Assembly (NCBI GenBank): GCA_035308165.1
Contig: DATGHC010000002.1
Location: 70,310-134,309, forward strand
Direction of reading: 5' to 3'
Length of the DNA: 64,000 nucleotides
DNA from: DASTCZ01 sp035308165
GTDB lineage: Bacteria > Acidobacteriota > Terriglobia > Acidiferrales > UBA7541
This document shows, in pieces, positions 1-8,451 of the stretch. Numbering within the stretch: the first letter of the stretch is position 1; every line of letters starts with the position of its first letter. A program made the position numbers and the translations under genes. The notes beneath the pieces are model-generated. The model made no database searches and had not been told where the DNA came from. It saw nothing but the letters and a program-made list of their open reading frames with translations.

Positions 1-2
1 GC

Positions 3-608
3 CTGGAGTGCACGGCCTTTGTGGATGGCGTTTACGCGGGCATCTTCCGTTTCGCGGACGCTCCGCGCAAGGAAAGTCTTCCGTTCGTAAAACATCTCCG
101 GCCGCACCACGACATTGCGCGCGTCCTGATTGTGTCCGGCGATCGCGACCAGGAGGTCCGTGAATTGGCGAAGAAAGTTGGCATTCAGGATGTTCAATCC
201 GCAAGGAGCCCGGAAGAGAAAGTCGAAATTGTCCGTGAGGAGAGCAGCCGGGCGCCGACCCTTTTTCTTGGAGACGGCATTAACGACGCGCCTGCCATGC
301 AAGCGGCCACAGTTGGCGTTGCATTCGGAGCAAAAAATGACATCACTTCGGAGGCCGCCGATGCCGTCGTGCTGGAAACTTCGCTCAGCCAGGTGGATGT
401 GTTGATGCACATCGGCCGCCGGATGCGAACCATCGCCTTGCAAAGCGCGGTTGGCGGCATGGCACTGAGCATGGTGGGAATGATCGCGGCCGCGTTCGGG
501 CATCTGCCTCCCATCGCCGGAGCCATCGCGCAGGAGTTGATCGATCTTGTTGTGGTATTGAATGCTGTGCGGGCGGCGCTGCCGGGAAAGCAGCTCACTG
601 ATTTCTAA
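3..608 (+). CDS. Heavy-metal P-type ATPase, C-terminal part (5' end outside window)
   Basis: This is the C-terminal end of a P1B-type metal-exporting ATPase. The frame is open to the left edge, so the N-terminus, transmembrane metal site and DKTGT phosphorylation site lie outside the window. What remains is the end of the phosphorylation/HAD domain, including the hinge motif GDGINDAPAM that holds the Mg-binding Asp residues, followed by the last two membrane helices (roughly the final 70 residues, with a Gly/Met-rich and a hydrophobic Ile/Val-rich segment). The absence of a C-terminal metal-binding extension fits the Cd/Zn/Co/Pb branch, but the substrate cannot be told from this part. The next gene begins 65 bp downstream on the same strand. 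Confidence 0.88.
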   Translation: MECTAFVDGVYAGIFRFADAPRKESLPFVKHLRPHHDIARVLIVSGDRDQEVRELAKKVGIQDVQSARSPEEKVEIVREESSRAPTLFLGDGINDAPAMQAATVGVAFGAKNDITSEAADAVVLETSLSQVDVLMHIGRRMRTIALQSAVGGMALSMVGMIAAAFGHLPPIAGAIAQELIDLVVVLNAVRAALPGKQLTDF

Positions 609-673
609 ATTTCATTTCAATCGGAGCTTAAAAAGCATTCCCCGCGATATACTCCGCGCCACGGGAGGGCACT

Positions 674-3238
674 ATGCCGCGATGGTCACGCCGTAAATTC
701 CTGAAGACTAGTTTGGCAGCATCAGCTGGGGCCGTGGCAGCGAAAGCTGCCTTGCCTTTGCCTTTTGACGCGGATGCCGCCCCGACTTCATCTCCGGTTG
801 GTTCAGCCATCGTCCAAGCTGAGGCCGCAGCAACTTCTGCTCCCCGCGAGAAGCTGCTTTTGGATTTCGGGTGGAAATTCACCCTCGGCCACGCAGATGA
901 CCCCGCGAAGGATTTTGGATATGGCTCAACCCGGCGCGAAGCCACGTTTGCAAAATCCGGCTCGTTCCCTTCTGTGACGCGCGCGAGTTTTGACGACAGC
1001 GCATGGCGCAGCGTTGACCTTCCTCACGATTGGGCCGTAGAGCTTCCCTTCGAGAAGGGCAATGCGACACTGGATCGCAATGGGAAGCCGACGGGCAGCT
1101 ACGACCTGCCGGATCACGGCGCAAAGGCGCTCGGGCGCGAGTACCCGGAGACCAGCATTGGTTGGTATCGCCGCGTGTTCGATATTCCTGCGTCCGATGC
1201 GGGCAGGCGCATTGCGGTGATTTTCGACGGGGTTTTCCGCCACGCCATGGTGATGTTCAACGGGCATTACATCGGCGAGGAATTCAGCGGCTACGCGCCA
1301 TTTCGCTTCGATCTGACCGACTTCGTGAATTACGGCGACAAAAATGTTTTGACCGTGCGCGTGGATGCCACGCTCGGCGAGGGATGGTTCTACGAAGGCG
1401 CGGGAATTTACAGGCACGTGTGGCTGATGAAGACGGATCCCGTGAATGTCACGCCGTCTGGAACATATGTGAGATCCGAAGTGAAGGGCGATTCAGCCAC
1501 ATTGTTCTTCAAGACCGAAGTACAGAACGAAAGCGACAAAGACAGGACGTGCCGCGTGATCTCGCGCGCGGTGGACGCTGACGGAAGAGTGGTTGCCGTT
1601 GGCCAATCGAAATCCGTGACCATCGAAGCCGGAGGCATTCTTGAATTCGAGTCACAGTCAACCGTCAGCAATCCGCGATTGTGGTCTATCGAGGAACCAA
1701 ACCTATATCGCTGGGTCACCATCGTCGAAGCCGATGGCGTGATTGTAGACCGCCAGCAAGCAACACTGGGCATTCGCAGTCTGCACTTCGATGCCGACAA
1801 GGGATTTTTCTTGAATGACAGGCCGGTGAAAATTAAAGGCACCTGCAATCACCAGGACCACGCCGGCGTGGGCGCCGCGCTCCCCGACCGCCTGCAGAGT
1901 TATCGCCTGGAGCGTCTGAAGGAAATGGGCGTGAACGGCTGCCGTACTTCGCATAATCCGCCAACCCCGGAATTTCTGGATGCCTGCGACCGCCTGGGAA
2001 TGCTGGTGATGTGCGAGACGCGGATGATGTCGTCAAACCCGGTGGGACTGCAGCAAGTCGAGCGCATGATCAAGCGCTTCCGGAATCATCCCAGCATCAT
2101 TATCTGGTCGCTGGGAAATGAAGAGCGGGAGCAATCCACGCCGCGCGGCGCAAAGATTGTGACCACCATGAAAAAGTTGGCGAAGAAACTGGATCCCAGC
2201 CGGCCGGTGACCATGGCCATGAATGGCGGCTGGGGCAAGGGAGTTTCCGACGTGGTAGACGTGCAGGGATGCAACTACTACGAGGGGCAGATTGACGACT
2301 TCCACGCGAAATTTCCCAAGCACCCAATGATCGGAACGGAGACAGCGAGCCACTACATGACACGCGGGATTTATGAGACCGACAAAGTGAAAGGGTACGT
2401 CAGCGCCTACGACGTGAATGCGCCAAGCTACGCAAAAACCGCGGAAAAATGGTGGAAGTTTTATGCCGAGCGGCCATTCCTGGCCGGCGGATTCCTGTGG
2501 ACGGGTTTCGATTATCGCGGCGAACCCAGTCCTTATAACTGGCCTTGCATCAGCTCGCACTTCGGCGCAATGGACACTTGCGGCTTCCCCAAGGACACCT
2601 TTTTTTATTATCAGGCCTGGTGGGGATCGAAGCCAGTGCTGCATCTGTTTCCGCACTGGAATTGGAGCGGGAAAGAGGGTCAGGAAATTGATGTTTGGTG
2701 CCACAGCAATCTGGATAGCGTGGAGCTTTTCTTGAATGGAACGAGCCTGGGCTCGAAAAAAGTCGAGCGCAACTCCCACGTGGAATGGAAAGTCAAATAT
2801 GCGCCGGGAACAATTGAGGCGCGCGGCAGCAAAGACGGAAAGATCGTGCTCACTGATAAGCGCGAGACAACCGGCGCACCGGCCGCAATTGCGCTTCGCC
2901 CCGACCGTGTGAAAATCTCCGCCGACGGCGAAGATGTTTCCGTGGTCGTCGTGGAAGTGCAGGACGCGCAAGGGCGCATCGTCCCAACCGCCTCAAATGA
3001 GATTAGTTTTGCGGTCGCGGGTGGCGGCCGAATCATAGGCGTTGGAAACGGAGACCCGAGTTGCCACGAATCAGACCAGGGCATGAAGCGCAGCGCGTTC
3101 AACGGGCTGTGCATGGCGATTGTGCAAGCGCCCAAGCAGTCCAGCGAAATCACAGTTTCGGCCAATGGCGACGGACTGAAGAGCGCTTCCGTGGTGATTC
3201 GAGCGGAATCGGCGGAATTGCGGCCGGCAGTTCCGTGA
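674..3238 (+). CDS. Tat-exported glycoside hydrolase family 2 (beta-galactosidase-like)
   Basis: The 854-residue protein starts with a twin-arginine signal (SRRKFLK near residue 6, then an Ala-rich hydrophobic stretch), so it is probably folded in the cytoplasm and exported. The GH2 order is visible: jelly-roll sugar-binding domain (about 60-235), immunoglobulin-like domain (about 240-350) and TIM barrel (about 350-650). The acid/base Glu is probably E483 in WSLGNEE and the nucleophile E556 in GTETAS. The C-terminal ~200 residues resemble the DUF4982 and Ig-like domains seen in many exported GH2 enzymes. It should cleave a beta-linked sugar (galactoside, glucuronide or mannoside); the sequence does not decide which. 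It appears to stand alone, with no transporter or other glycosidase beside it. Confidence 0.87.
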   Translation: MPRWSRRKFLKTSLAASAGAVAAKAALPLPFDADAAPTSSPVGSAIVQAEAAATSAPREKLLLDFGWKFTLGHADDPAKDFGYGSTRREATFAKSGSFPSVTRASFDDSAWRSVDLPHDWAVELPFEKGNATLDRNGKPTGSYDLPDHGAKALGREYPETSIGWYRRVFDIPASDAGRRIAVIFDGVFRHAMVMFNGHYIGEEFSGYAPFRFDLTDFVNYGDKNVLTVRVDATLGEGWFYEGAGIYRHVWLMKTDPVNVTPSGTYVRSEVKGDSATLFFKTEVQNESDKDRTCRVISRAVDADGRVVAVGQSKSVTIEAGGILEFESQSTVSNPRLWSIEEPNLYRWVTIVEADGVIVDRQQATLGIRSLHFDADKGFFLNDRPVKIKGTCNHQDHAGVGAALPDRLQSYRLERLKEMGVNGCRTSHNPPTPEFLDACDRLGMLVMCETRMMSSNPVGLQQVERMIKRFRNHPSIIIWSLGNEEREQSTPRGAKIVTTMKKLAKKLDPSRPVTMAMNGGWGKGVSDVVDVQGCNYYEGQIDDFHAKFPKHPMIGTETASHYMTRGIYETDKVKGYVSAYDVNAPSYAKTAEKWWKFYAERPFLAGGFLWTGFDYRGEPSPYNWPCISSHFGAMDTCGFPKDTFFYYQAWWGSKPVLHLFPHWNWSGKEGQEIDVWCHSNLDSVELFLNGTSLGSKKVERNSHVEWKVKYAPGTIEARGSKDGKIVLTDKRETTGAPAAIALRPDRVKISADGEDVSVVVVEVQDAQGRIVPTASNEISFAVAGGGRIIGVGNGDPSCHESDQGMKRSAFNGLCMAIVQAPKQSSEITVSANGDGLKSASVVIRAESAELRPAVP

Positions 3239-3299
3239 ATTAGAGGCGCGATATCTTTCGGCGGGGTAAACTCTACCGGCAACACGTGGGAGCGGAAGT

Positions 3300-5090
3300 G
3301 TGTCTGAACCAAATGCCGAATACGCGCAGCGGCTTGAAGCCCGCCTGAAAACCATCGCCGGCAAAGAGCGTGTTCATCTTCAACTTGGCTACTGGAAATT
3401 GGCCACGATTGCTGCGGGGCTGGTGCTGGCGTGGCTTTCCCTCGCCAGGAATTTATTTTCGCCTTATTGGCTGATTGCGGTAGTTGTCCTCTATGTGATT
3501 CTCGCCGTCTGGCATGACCGCGTGATCCGCGCGCGAACCCATGCCGAGACGGCGACGGCGTTTTATCGCCGCGGAATTGCGCGCATTGAAGATCGCTGGC
3601 CCGGCACGGGCGAACCCGGCGAAAGATTCCGCGACTCAAAACACATTTATGCCGAGGATCTTGATCTTTTCGGGCGTGGCGGACTTTTTGAGCTGCTCTC
3701 CACAGCGCGTTTGCCCATGGGTGAAAATCGGCTGGCCAATTGGCTGTGCGTGCCTTCGCCGAAAGAATCAATCCAGGAGCGCCAGAGCCTGCTTCGATCG
3801 CTGCGCGACAATCTGGATTTGCGCGAGGATTTGGCCGTCGTGGGCGAAGACCTGCGCGTGAAGCTCAATCCGGAAACCCTCGAGGGTTGGTCCGAAAGCG
3901 CTCGTATTCTACCCGCCGGCCCGATGCGCGCGGTGGCGGCGCTGCTTGCTGTTTGCTTCCTCACGGCTTTGATTGTTGACTTCGCGGCGCACACCCACAT
4001 TCCGGTGCTTTTGGTTCTGGCGATTGAGGCGGTCTTCTTGCGATGGCTGAGGCCGCGCGCACAAACCGTAATCGGCGGGCTGGCCACCAATGAGGAAGGG
4101 CTGCTCCTGTTCGCGGAAATCCTGAAGCGCATCGAACGGGAACAATTCACTTCGCCGCGGCTGCAAAGCTTCTCCGCTGAATTGAAGCACGGCGCTGAGC
4201 CGGCTTCCCGCGCGCTTCGCAAACTTGCGCTGATCGTCTCTTATATTGACGGCCGCGAAAGTCCTCTTGCCTTGCTGGCAGAGTTGCCATTGCTCTATTC
4301 CGTACAGGTGGCGCTGGCTGCGGAGGCTTGGCGCGCGCGCTGGGGCCAGCGCATGCGCGGCTGGATTGAAATTGTCGCCGAAATGGAAGCGTTGCTCTCT
4401 CTCGCGGCATATTCCTACGAGCATCCCGCCGATCCATTCCCTGAAATTGTGGATCCCGAGAATTCGCACGCGTTCTTCGATGGCCTGGAGCTGGGACATC
4501 CATTGATTCCTTCGGCCCGCTGCGTGCGAAATTCGGCGCGGCTGGACGCTCAGTTGCGCGTGATGTTGGTAAGCGGATCGAACATGTCGGGCAAGAGCAC
4601 GTTTTTGCGAACGGCCGGAATCAACACCGTTCTGGCGATGGCCGGAGCGCCCATCCGGGGGAAATCGCTTCGATTGACGCCGCTGTCCATTGGTTCGCGG
4701 ATTCGCAGCACCGATTCACTGCAGGAAAATCGCTCCAGTTTTTATACCGAGATCCTGCAAATTCGTCAGGTCTTCGAGCTGATGAAACAAGGCGCGCCGT
4801 TGTTATTCCTGTTTGACGAACTGCTCGAAGGCACCAATTCCAACGACCGCCGCGCGGGCGCCGAAGGTTTAATCCGCACGCTGCTGAATCATGGCGCCAT
4901 CGGTGTGGTGACCACGCACGATCTGGCGCTGACCGATTTGCCCCACGTGCTCGGCGAGCAGGTGCGCAACAAACATTTCCAGGACTACGTCGAGAACGGC
5001 AAGATGCGCTTCGACTACAAGCTGCGCGATGGAGTGGTGGCCAAGAGCAATGCCATTGAATTAATGCGGCTGATCGGCCTGGACCTGTAA
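3300..5090 (+). CDS. Membrane-associated MutS-like ATPase (MutS domain V family)
   Basis: A 596-residue protein whose C-terminal third is the MutS ATPase domain: Walker A GSNMSGKSTFLRT (about 425-437), Walker B LLFLFDELLEGTNS and a downstream TTHDL switch. It lacks the N-terminal mismatch-recognition and connector domains of true MutS. Instead it has two hydrophobic pairs, at about residues 28-68 and 205-245, that look like membrane helices. Proteins of this architecture are usually annotated 'MutS-related protein' or 'DNA mismatch repair protein MutS', but their role is unknown and they should not be taken as mismatch repair enzymes. It starts with GTG; no strong Shine-Dalgarno sequence is visible. 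Confidence 0.82.
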   Translation: MSEPNAEYAQRLEARLKTIAGKERVHLQLGYWKLATIAAGLVLAWLSLARNLFSPYWLIAVVVLYVILAVWHDRVIRARTHAETATAFYRRGIARIEDRWPGTGEPGERFRDSKHIYAEDLDLFGRGGLFELLSTARLPMGENRLANWLCVPSPKESIQERQSLLRSLRDNLDLREDLAVVGEDLRVKLNPETLEGWSESARILPAGPMRAVAALLAVCFLTALIVDFAAHTHIPVLLVLAIEAVFLRWLRPRAQTVIGGLATNEEGLLLFAEILKRIEREQFTSPRLQSFSAELKHGAEPASRALRKLALIVSYIDGRESPLALLAELPLLYSVQVALAAEAWRARWGQRMRGWIEIVAEMEALLSLAAYSYEHPADPFPEIVDPENSHAFFDGLELGHPLIPSARCVRNSARLDAQLRVMLVSGSNMSGKSTFLRTAGINTVLAMAGAPIRGKSLRLTPLSIGSRIRSTDSLQENRSSFYTEILQIRQVFELMKQGAPLLFLFDELLEGTNSNDRRAGAEGLIRTLLNHGAIGVVTTHDLALTDLPHVLGEQVRNKHFQDYVENGKMRFDYKLRDGVVAKSNAIELMRLIGLDL

Positions 5091-5268
5091 GTATTCCACC
5101 TGTGCTGGGGATGTGTGGATCCTCTCGAAGTGAAAACCCGAGGTTGTTGGAAGACAATGGAGCTGACGTGGCCGGCGGCAGGATAGTAGTGCGTTAGTCC
5201 AGAAACAATAGGCCAGAAACGAAGAGTCGCCTTTGACAGGCACATCTGCGACGGTAGCCGCGAGAGAC

Positions 5269-5292
5269 CTCAGGTCTTCAACCCGACCTGAG
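5269..5292. repeat. Perfect 8-bp inverted repeat (hairpin)
   Basis: CTCAGGTC and GACCTGAG are separated by an 8-nt loop (TTCAACCC). It lies in the 287-bp gap between the MutS-like gene and padR. No T-run follows, so it is not a classical intrinsic terminator. Related but imperfect forms of the 'CAGGTCTT' arm occur near 54650 and 55535, which hints at a dispersed palindromic element. The rest of this gap holds no gene I can support. Confidence 0.55.
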
Positions 5293-5377
5293 CTGCACGA
5301 ATCAGTATCAACGCCGCAGACTGGATGAGGGGGCTTGCGCACGTGGACGCATTGTGCCATGCTCCCATAAATGATTT

Positions 5378-5719
5378 ATGGGTAACGCACAGGACAAACA
5401 AGGCGATCTGGTGCAGGGCACGCTGGACATGCTGGTGCTGAAATCGCTGGCGCACGGCGCGAGGCACGGCTACGCCGTGGCGGAATGGATCGCGGAAACA
5501 TCCTCGGAAGTTTTGAAAGTGGAGGAAGGTGCGCTCTACCCGGCGCTGCACCGTCTGGAGCTGCGCGGGCTGCTCGCATCCGAATGGGGTGCCTCCGAAA
5601 ATAATCGGCGCGCCAAGTATTATTCCCTCACCACCCGGGGGCGCAAAGCACTGGCCGCGGAATCGGAACACTGGCGGAAGATGACTTCCGCCATCGCGCG
5701 CGTGATGCAGACGACTTAG
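5378..5719 (+). CDS. PadR family transcriptional regulator
   Basis: A 113-residue winged-helix protein of the short PadR type. The core QGTLDMLVLKSLAHGARHGYAVAEWI, followed by EEGALYPALHRLELRGLL and KYYSLTTRGRKAL, is the family signature: the recognition helix around EGALYPAL and the beta wing before TTRGRKAL. In Acidobacteria such genes commonly sit just upstream of an orphan FtsX-type permease, as here: the permease GTG start lies 8 bp after the stop. It probably represses that permease gene in response to an unknown ligand. Confidence 0.9.
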   Translation: MGNAQDKQGDLVQGTLDMLVLKSLAHGARHGYAVAEWIAETSSEVLKVEEGALYPALHRLELRGLLASEWGASENNRRAKYYSLTTRGRKALAAESEHWRKMTSAIARVMQTT

Positions 5720-5727
5720 GAGGCGGC

Positions 5728-8394
5728 GTGTTACGGGAAGGGCTCACGCGGACCTGGCTGCGGTTGAAAGCGCTCGCGAAGCGCAAGCGACTCGACCGCG
5801 ACCTCCAGGACGAGCTGCAATTCCATCTCGCCAAGCGCGAGGAGAAATTCGCCGCTAGCGGCTCCGACGCGCGAGAAGCACAGTCCGCCGCGCGGCGGAG
5901 TTTCGGTAACGCAAATTCCGTGCGCGAGGTCACCCGCGAAATGTGGACCTTCAACTGGCTGGAAGATTTTTGGCAAGACCTGCGCTACGGCGCGCGAATG
6001 CTGCGCAAGAATCCCGGATTCACAGCCACCGCGATACTTACGCTCGCGCTGGGAATTGGCGCGAACACCGCGATTTTCAGCGTGGTGAACGCCGTGCTGC
6101 TTCGGCCTCTGCCCTACAGGGATTCCGGAAGGTTGTACTGGATCGCTGATTTTGTGCCTCAGTTTAACGGGACCCTGGTCAGCAGTTCCGATTTTCTTGC
6201 CTGGCGGGAACAGAACACAGTGTTCAAGGAGATGGCCGCGTATAACGACTCCGCAAATAATTTGACCGGCGACGGCGATCCGGAAAGAGCAGTCGTGTCG
6301 GGGATTACGGCGAATTTTTTCCCACTCCTTGGAATCACCCCGGCAATCGGCCGCAACTTCGTGGATGAAGAAGATCGCGCGGGGGGCCCGCCCGTCGCCA
6401 TTCTGGGGTACCACCTTTGGGAATTGCGCTACGGCGGAGATCCCAGAATACTGGATCGGTCCGTTCAAGTGGACAACCACGCTTACCGGATTGTAGGAGT
6501 AATGTCTCCTGATTTCCGCTTCCCCGACAATGATGTGAGCCCCGACCTCTTTGTGCCGCTAAAGCTGCCCGCCAAACCGGATTGGAGCCCTCAAACTCCT
6601 CAGCAGATTGTAAGTGTCCTGGGGCGAGTGAAACCGGGGATCAAACCGGGCCGAGTGCTTGCCGAGTTGAAGATTATGAACCGGCAGATCGCGAAGCAAT
6701 ATCCCGTGGAGATTGCCGGCATCGCGAGCAGCGTGGAAGTGCGTCTGGTGAATCTGCATGACAAGCTTGCGGGCGATACCCGCGCAGACCTCCTGATTCT
6801 GCTGGGAGCTGTTTCCCTGTTGCTTCTCATCAGTTGTGCAAACGTGGCGAATTTGCAACTGGCACGGTCTTCCGTGCGGCAACGGGAATTTTCCGTGCGC
6901 ATGGCTATGGGCGCGGGACAATTCCGACTGGTGCGCCAATTGATCACGGAAAATGTGTTGCTGGCGGTGATTTCCGCGGGCTTCGGATTATTCGTCGCGC
7001 GCGAAGGGATTCAATTGTTCCGCGCGATTGCGCCTCCTGGAATTCCCCATCCCGAGATGGTGGTGATGGATAGCCGGGTTCTTGGCTTCACGGTGTTGGT
7101 TGCAGTGTTCACTGGAATCCTTTTCGGTTTGGCCCCGGTGTTCGCGACATTCCATACCGACTTGAATCAAACTCTAAAGGAAGGCAAGGGAAGTTCGGGC
7201 ACCACCCCGGCCCGGGTCCGGTTGCGGGGAGTCCTGATGATATGCGAGCTGGCCATGGCATTGATTGTGATGGCGAGCGCGGGTTTGCTCATCAGCAGCT
7301 TCGTGAGGCTGATGAACGTTTCGCCCGGGTTCGATGCGCGGAATCTCCTGGTCGCCCAGATCAAGCTGTCGTCTATCAATTATGGAAAGCGGGAGCAACA
7401 AATCGCATTTGTCGCCCGGTTGGTGAATGCGGCAAAAGACTTGCCGGGCGTCAAATTGGCGGCCGTGGGCAACAGCATGCCGATGATGGTGTACGACACC
7501 AAATCCGTCATACGTATAATGGGTCAAGCGCAAGCGCCCTCCAGAGTGCTGCCCATGTTCCCCGTTATTGCCGCAAGTGCGGATTACTTTCGTACGCTCG
7601 GCATTCCACAATTGGAGGGACGCTCGTTTGATGCACGTGACGGGGCCGATGCGCCGGGCGTTGTGATCATCAACCGCGTGTTTGCAACGCAATACGTGGG
7701 AAATGCGAATCCGCTGGGGCAATCCATCCGCATGGGCGGTGGGCCCGACCCACCCTGGATGCAAATCGTGGGAGTCGTGGGCGACGAGAGGCACGAGGGC
7801 CTGGAAGTGGATGCGCCCCCACAGGTGTACGTCCCTGTGGACCAGAGCCGATTGCAGTACATCCAGGTAGCGCTCCGCACCGAATCCAATCCGGCGGGAG
7901 TAGCCTCTGAATTGAAACACGCGGTGGCGCAACTGGATCCTAATCTCCCGGTGTACGACGTGAGCACGATGGAGCAGCGTCTCTCCAATTCGATGAGTGC
8001 GCGAAGATTTGACATGCTGATGCTGGGAATCTTCGCCGCTGTTGCGCTGATCGTGGCGGGAATTGGAGTTTATGGTGTGGTGTCCTACGCAACATCTCAA
8101 AGGGTGCACGAGTTTGGCATTCGCGTGGCGCTTGGCGCGGGCCCGGCGGATTTGGTGCGGCTGGTCCTGAAACACGGGATGCGGCTGGCCTCGATCGGCG
8201 TCGTGGTTGGGATCGTTGGCGCGTTGGGTGTCACACGATTGTTGAAGAGCCTGCTGTTTGAGATCAAACCGACGGATCCGCTCACGCTTGTAATTGTAGC
8301 CGCGTTGCTTTCGGCCGTCGCGCTGCTGGCTTGCTACGTTCCCGCGCGGCGCGCCATGCGCGTGGACCCCATGGTTGCGCTGCGCCACGAATGA
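5728..8394 (+). CDS. Orphan ABC permease (ADOP type, MacB/FtsX-like), 888 aa
   Basis: A large double permease of the acidobacterial duplicated orphan permease type. Residues 1-75 are the cytoplasmic 'permease prefix' helix-rich segment (RDLQDELQFHLAKREEKFAA). Next come a MacB-like first transmembrane helix (LTLALGIGANTAIFSVVN), a periplasmic core domain, an FtsX domain (about 365-480), a second periplasmic core and a final FtsX domain ending VDPMVALRHE. It starts at GTG with an AGGAGGCG Shine-Dalgarno element 4-8 nt upstream. No ATPase gene is nearby, as is typical for the family, so an ATPase would have to act in trans. Substrate unknown; it probably forms a unit with padR. Confidence 0.88.
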   Translation: MLREGLTRTWLRLKALAKRKRLDRDLQDELQFHLAKREEKFAASGSDAREAQSAARRSFGNANSVREVTREMWTFNWLEDFWQDLRYGARMLRKNPGFTATAILTLALGIGANTAIFSVVNAVLLRPLPYRDSGRLYWIADFVPQFNGTLVSSSDFLAWREQNTVFKEMAAYNDSANNLTGDGDPERAVVSGITANFFPLLGITPAIGRNFVDEEDRAGGPPVAILGYHLWELRYGGDPRILDRSVQVDNHAYRIVGVMSPDFRFPDNDVSPDLFVPLKLPAKPDWSPQTPQQIVSVLGRVKPGIKPGRVLAELKIMNRQIAKQYPVEIAGIASSVEVRLVNLHDKLAGDTRADLLILLGAVSLLLLISCANVANLQLARSSVRQREFSVRMAMGAGQFRLVRQLITENVLLAVISAGFGLFVAREGIQLFRAIAPPGIPHPEMVVMDSRVLGFTVLVAVFTGILFGLAPVFATFHTDLNQTLKEGKGSSGTTPARVRLRGVLMICELAMALIVMASAGLLISSFVRLMNVSPGFDARNLLVAQIKLSSINYGKREQQIAFVARLVNAAKDLPGVKLAAVGNSMPMMVYDTKSVIRIMGQAQAPSRVLPMFPVIAASADYFRTLGIPQLEGRSFDARDGADAPGVVIINRVFATQYVGNANPLGQSIRMGGGPDPPWMQIVGVVGDERHEGLEVDAPPQVYVPVDQSRLQYIQVALRTESNPAGVASELKHAVAQLDPNLPVYDVSTMEQRLSNSMSARRFDMLMLGIFAAVALIVAGIGVYGVVSYATSQRVHEFGIRVALGAGPADLVRLVLKHGMRLASIGVVVGIVGALGVTRLLKSLLFEIKPTDPLTLVIVAALLSAVALLACYVPARRAMRVDPMVALRHE

Positions 8395-8451
8395 AGATAC
8401 TTTCTTCGCATTCGGTGGCGCACGTTCATCGAATGGGGCGGTCGCGACAGG

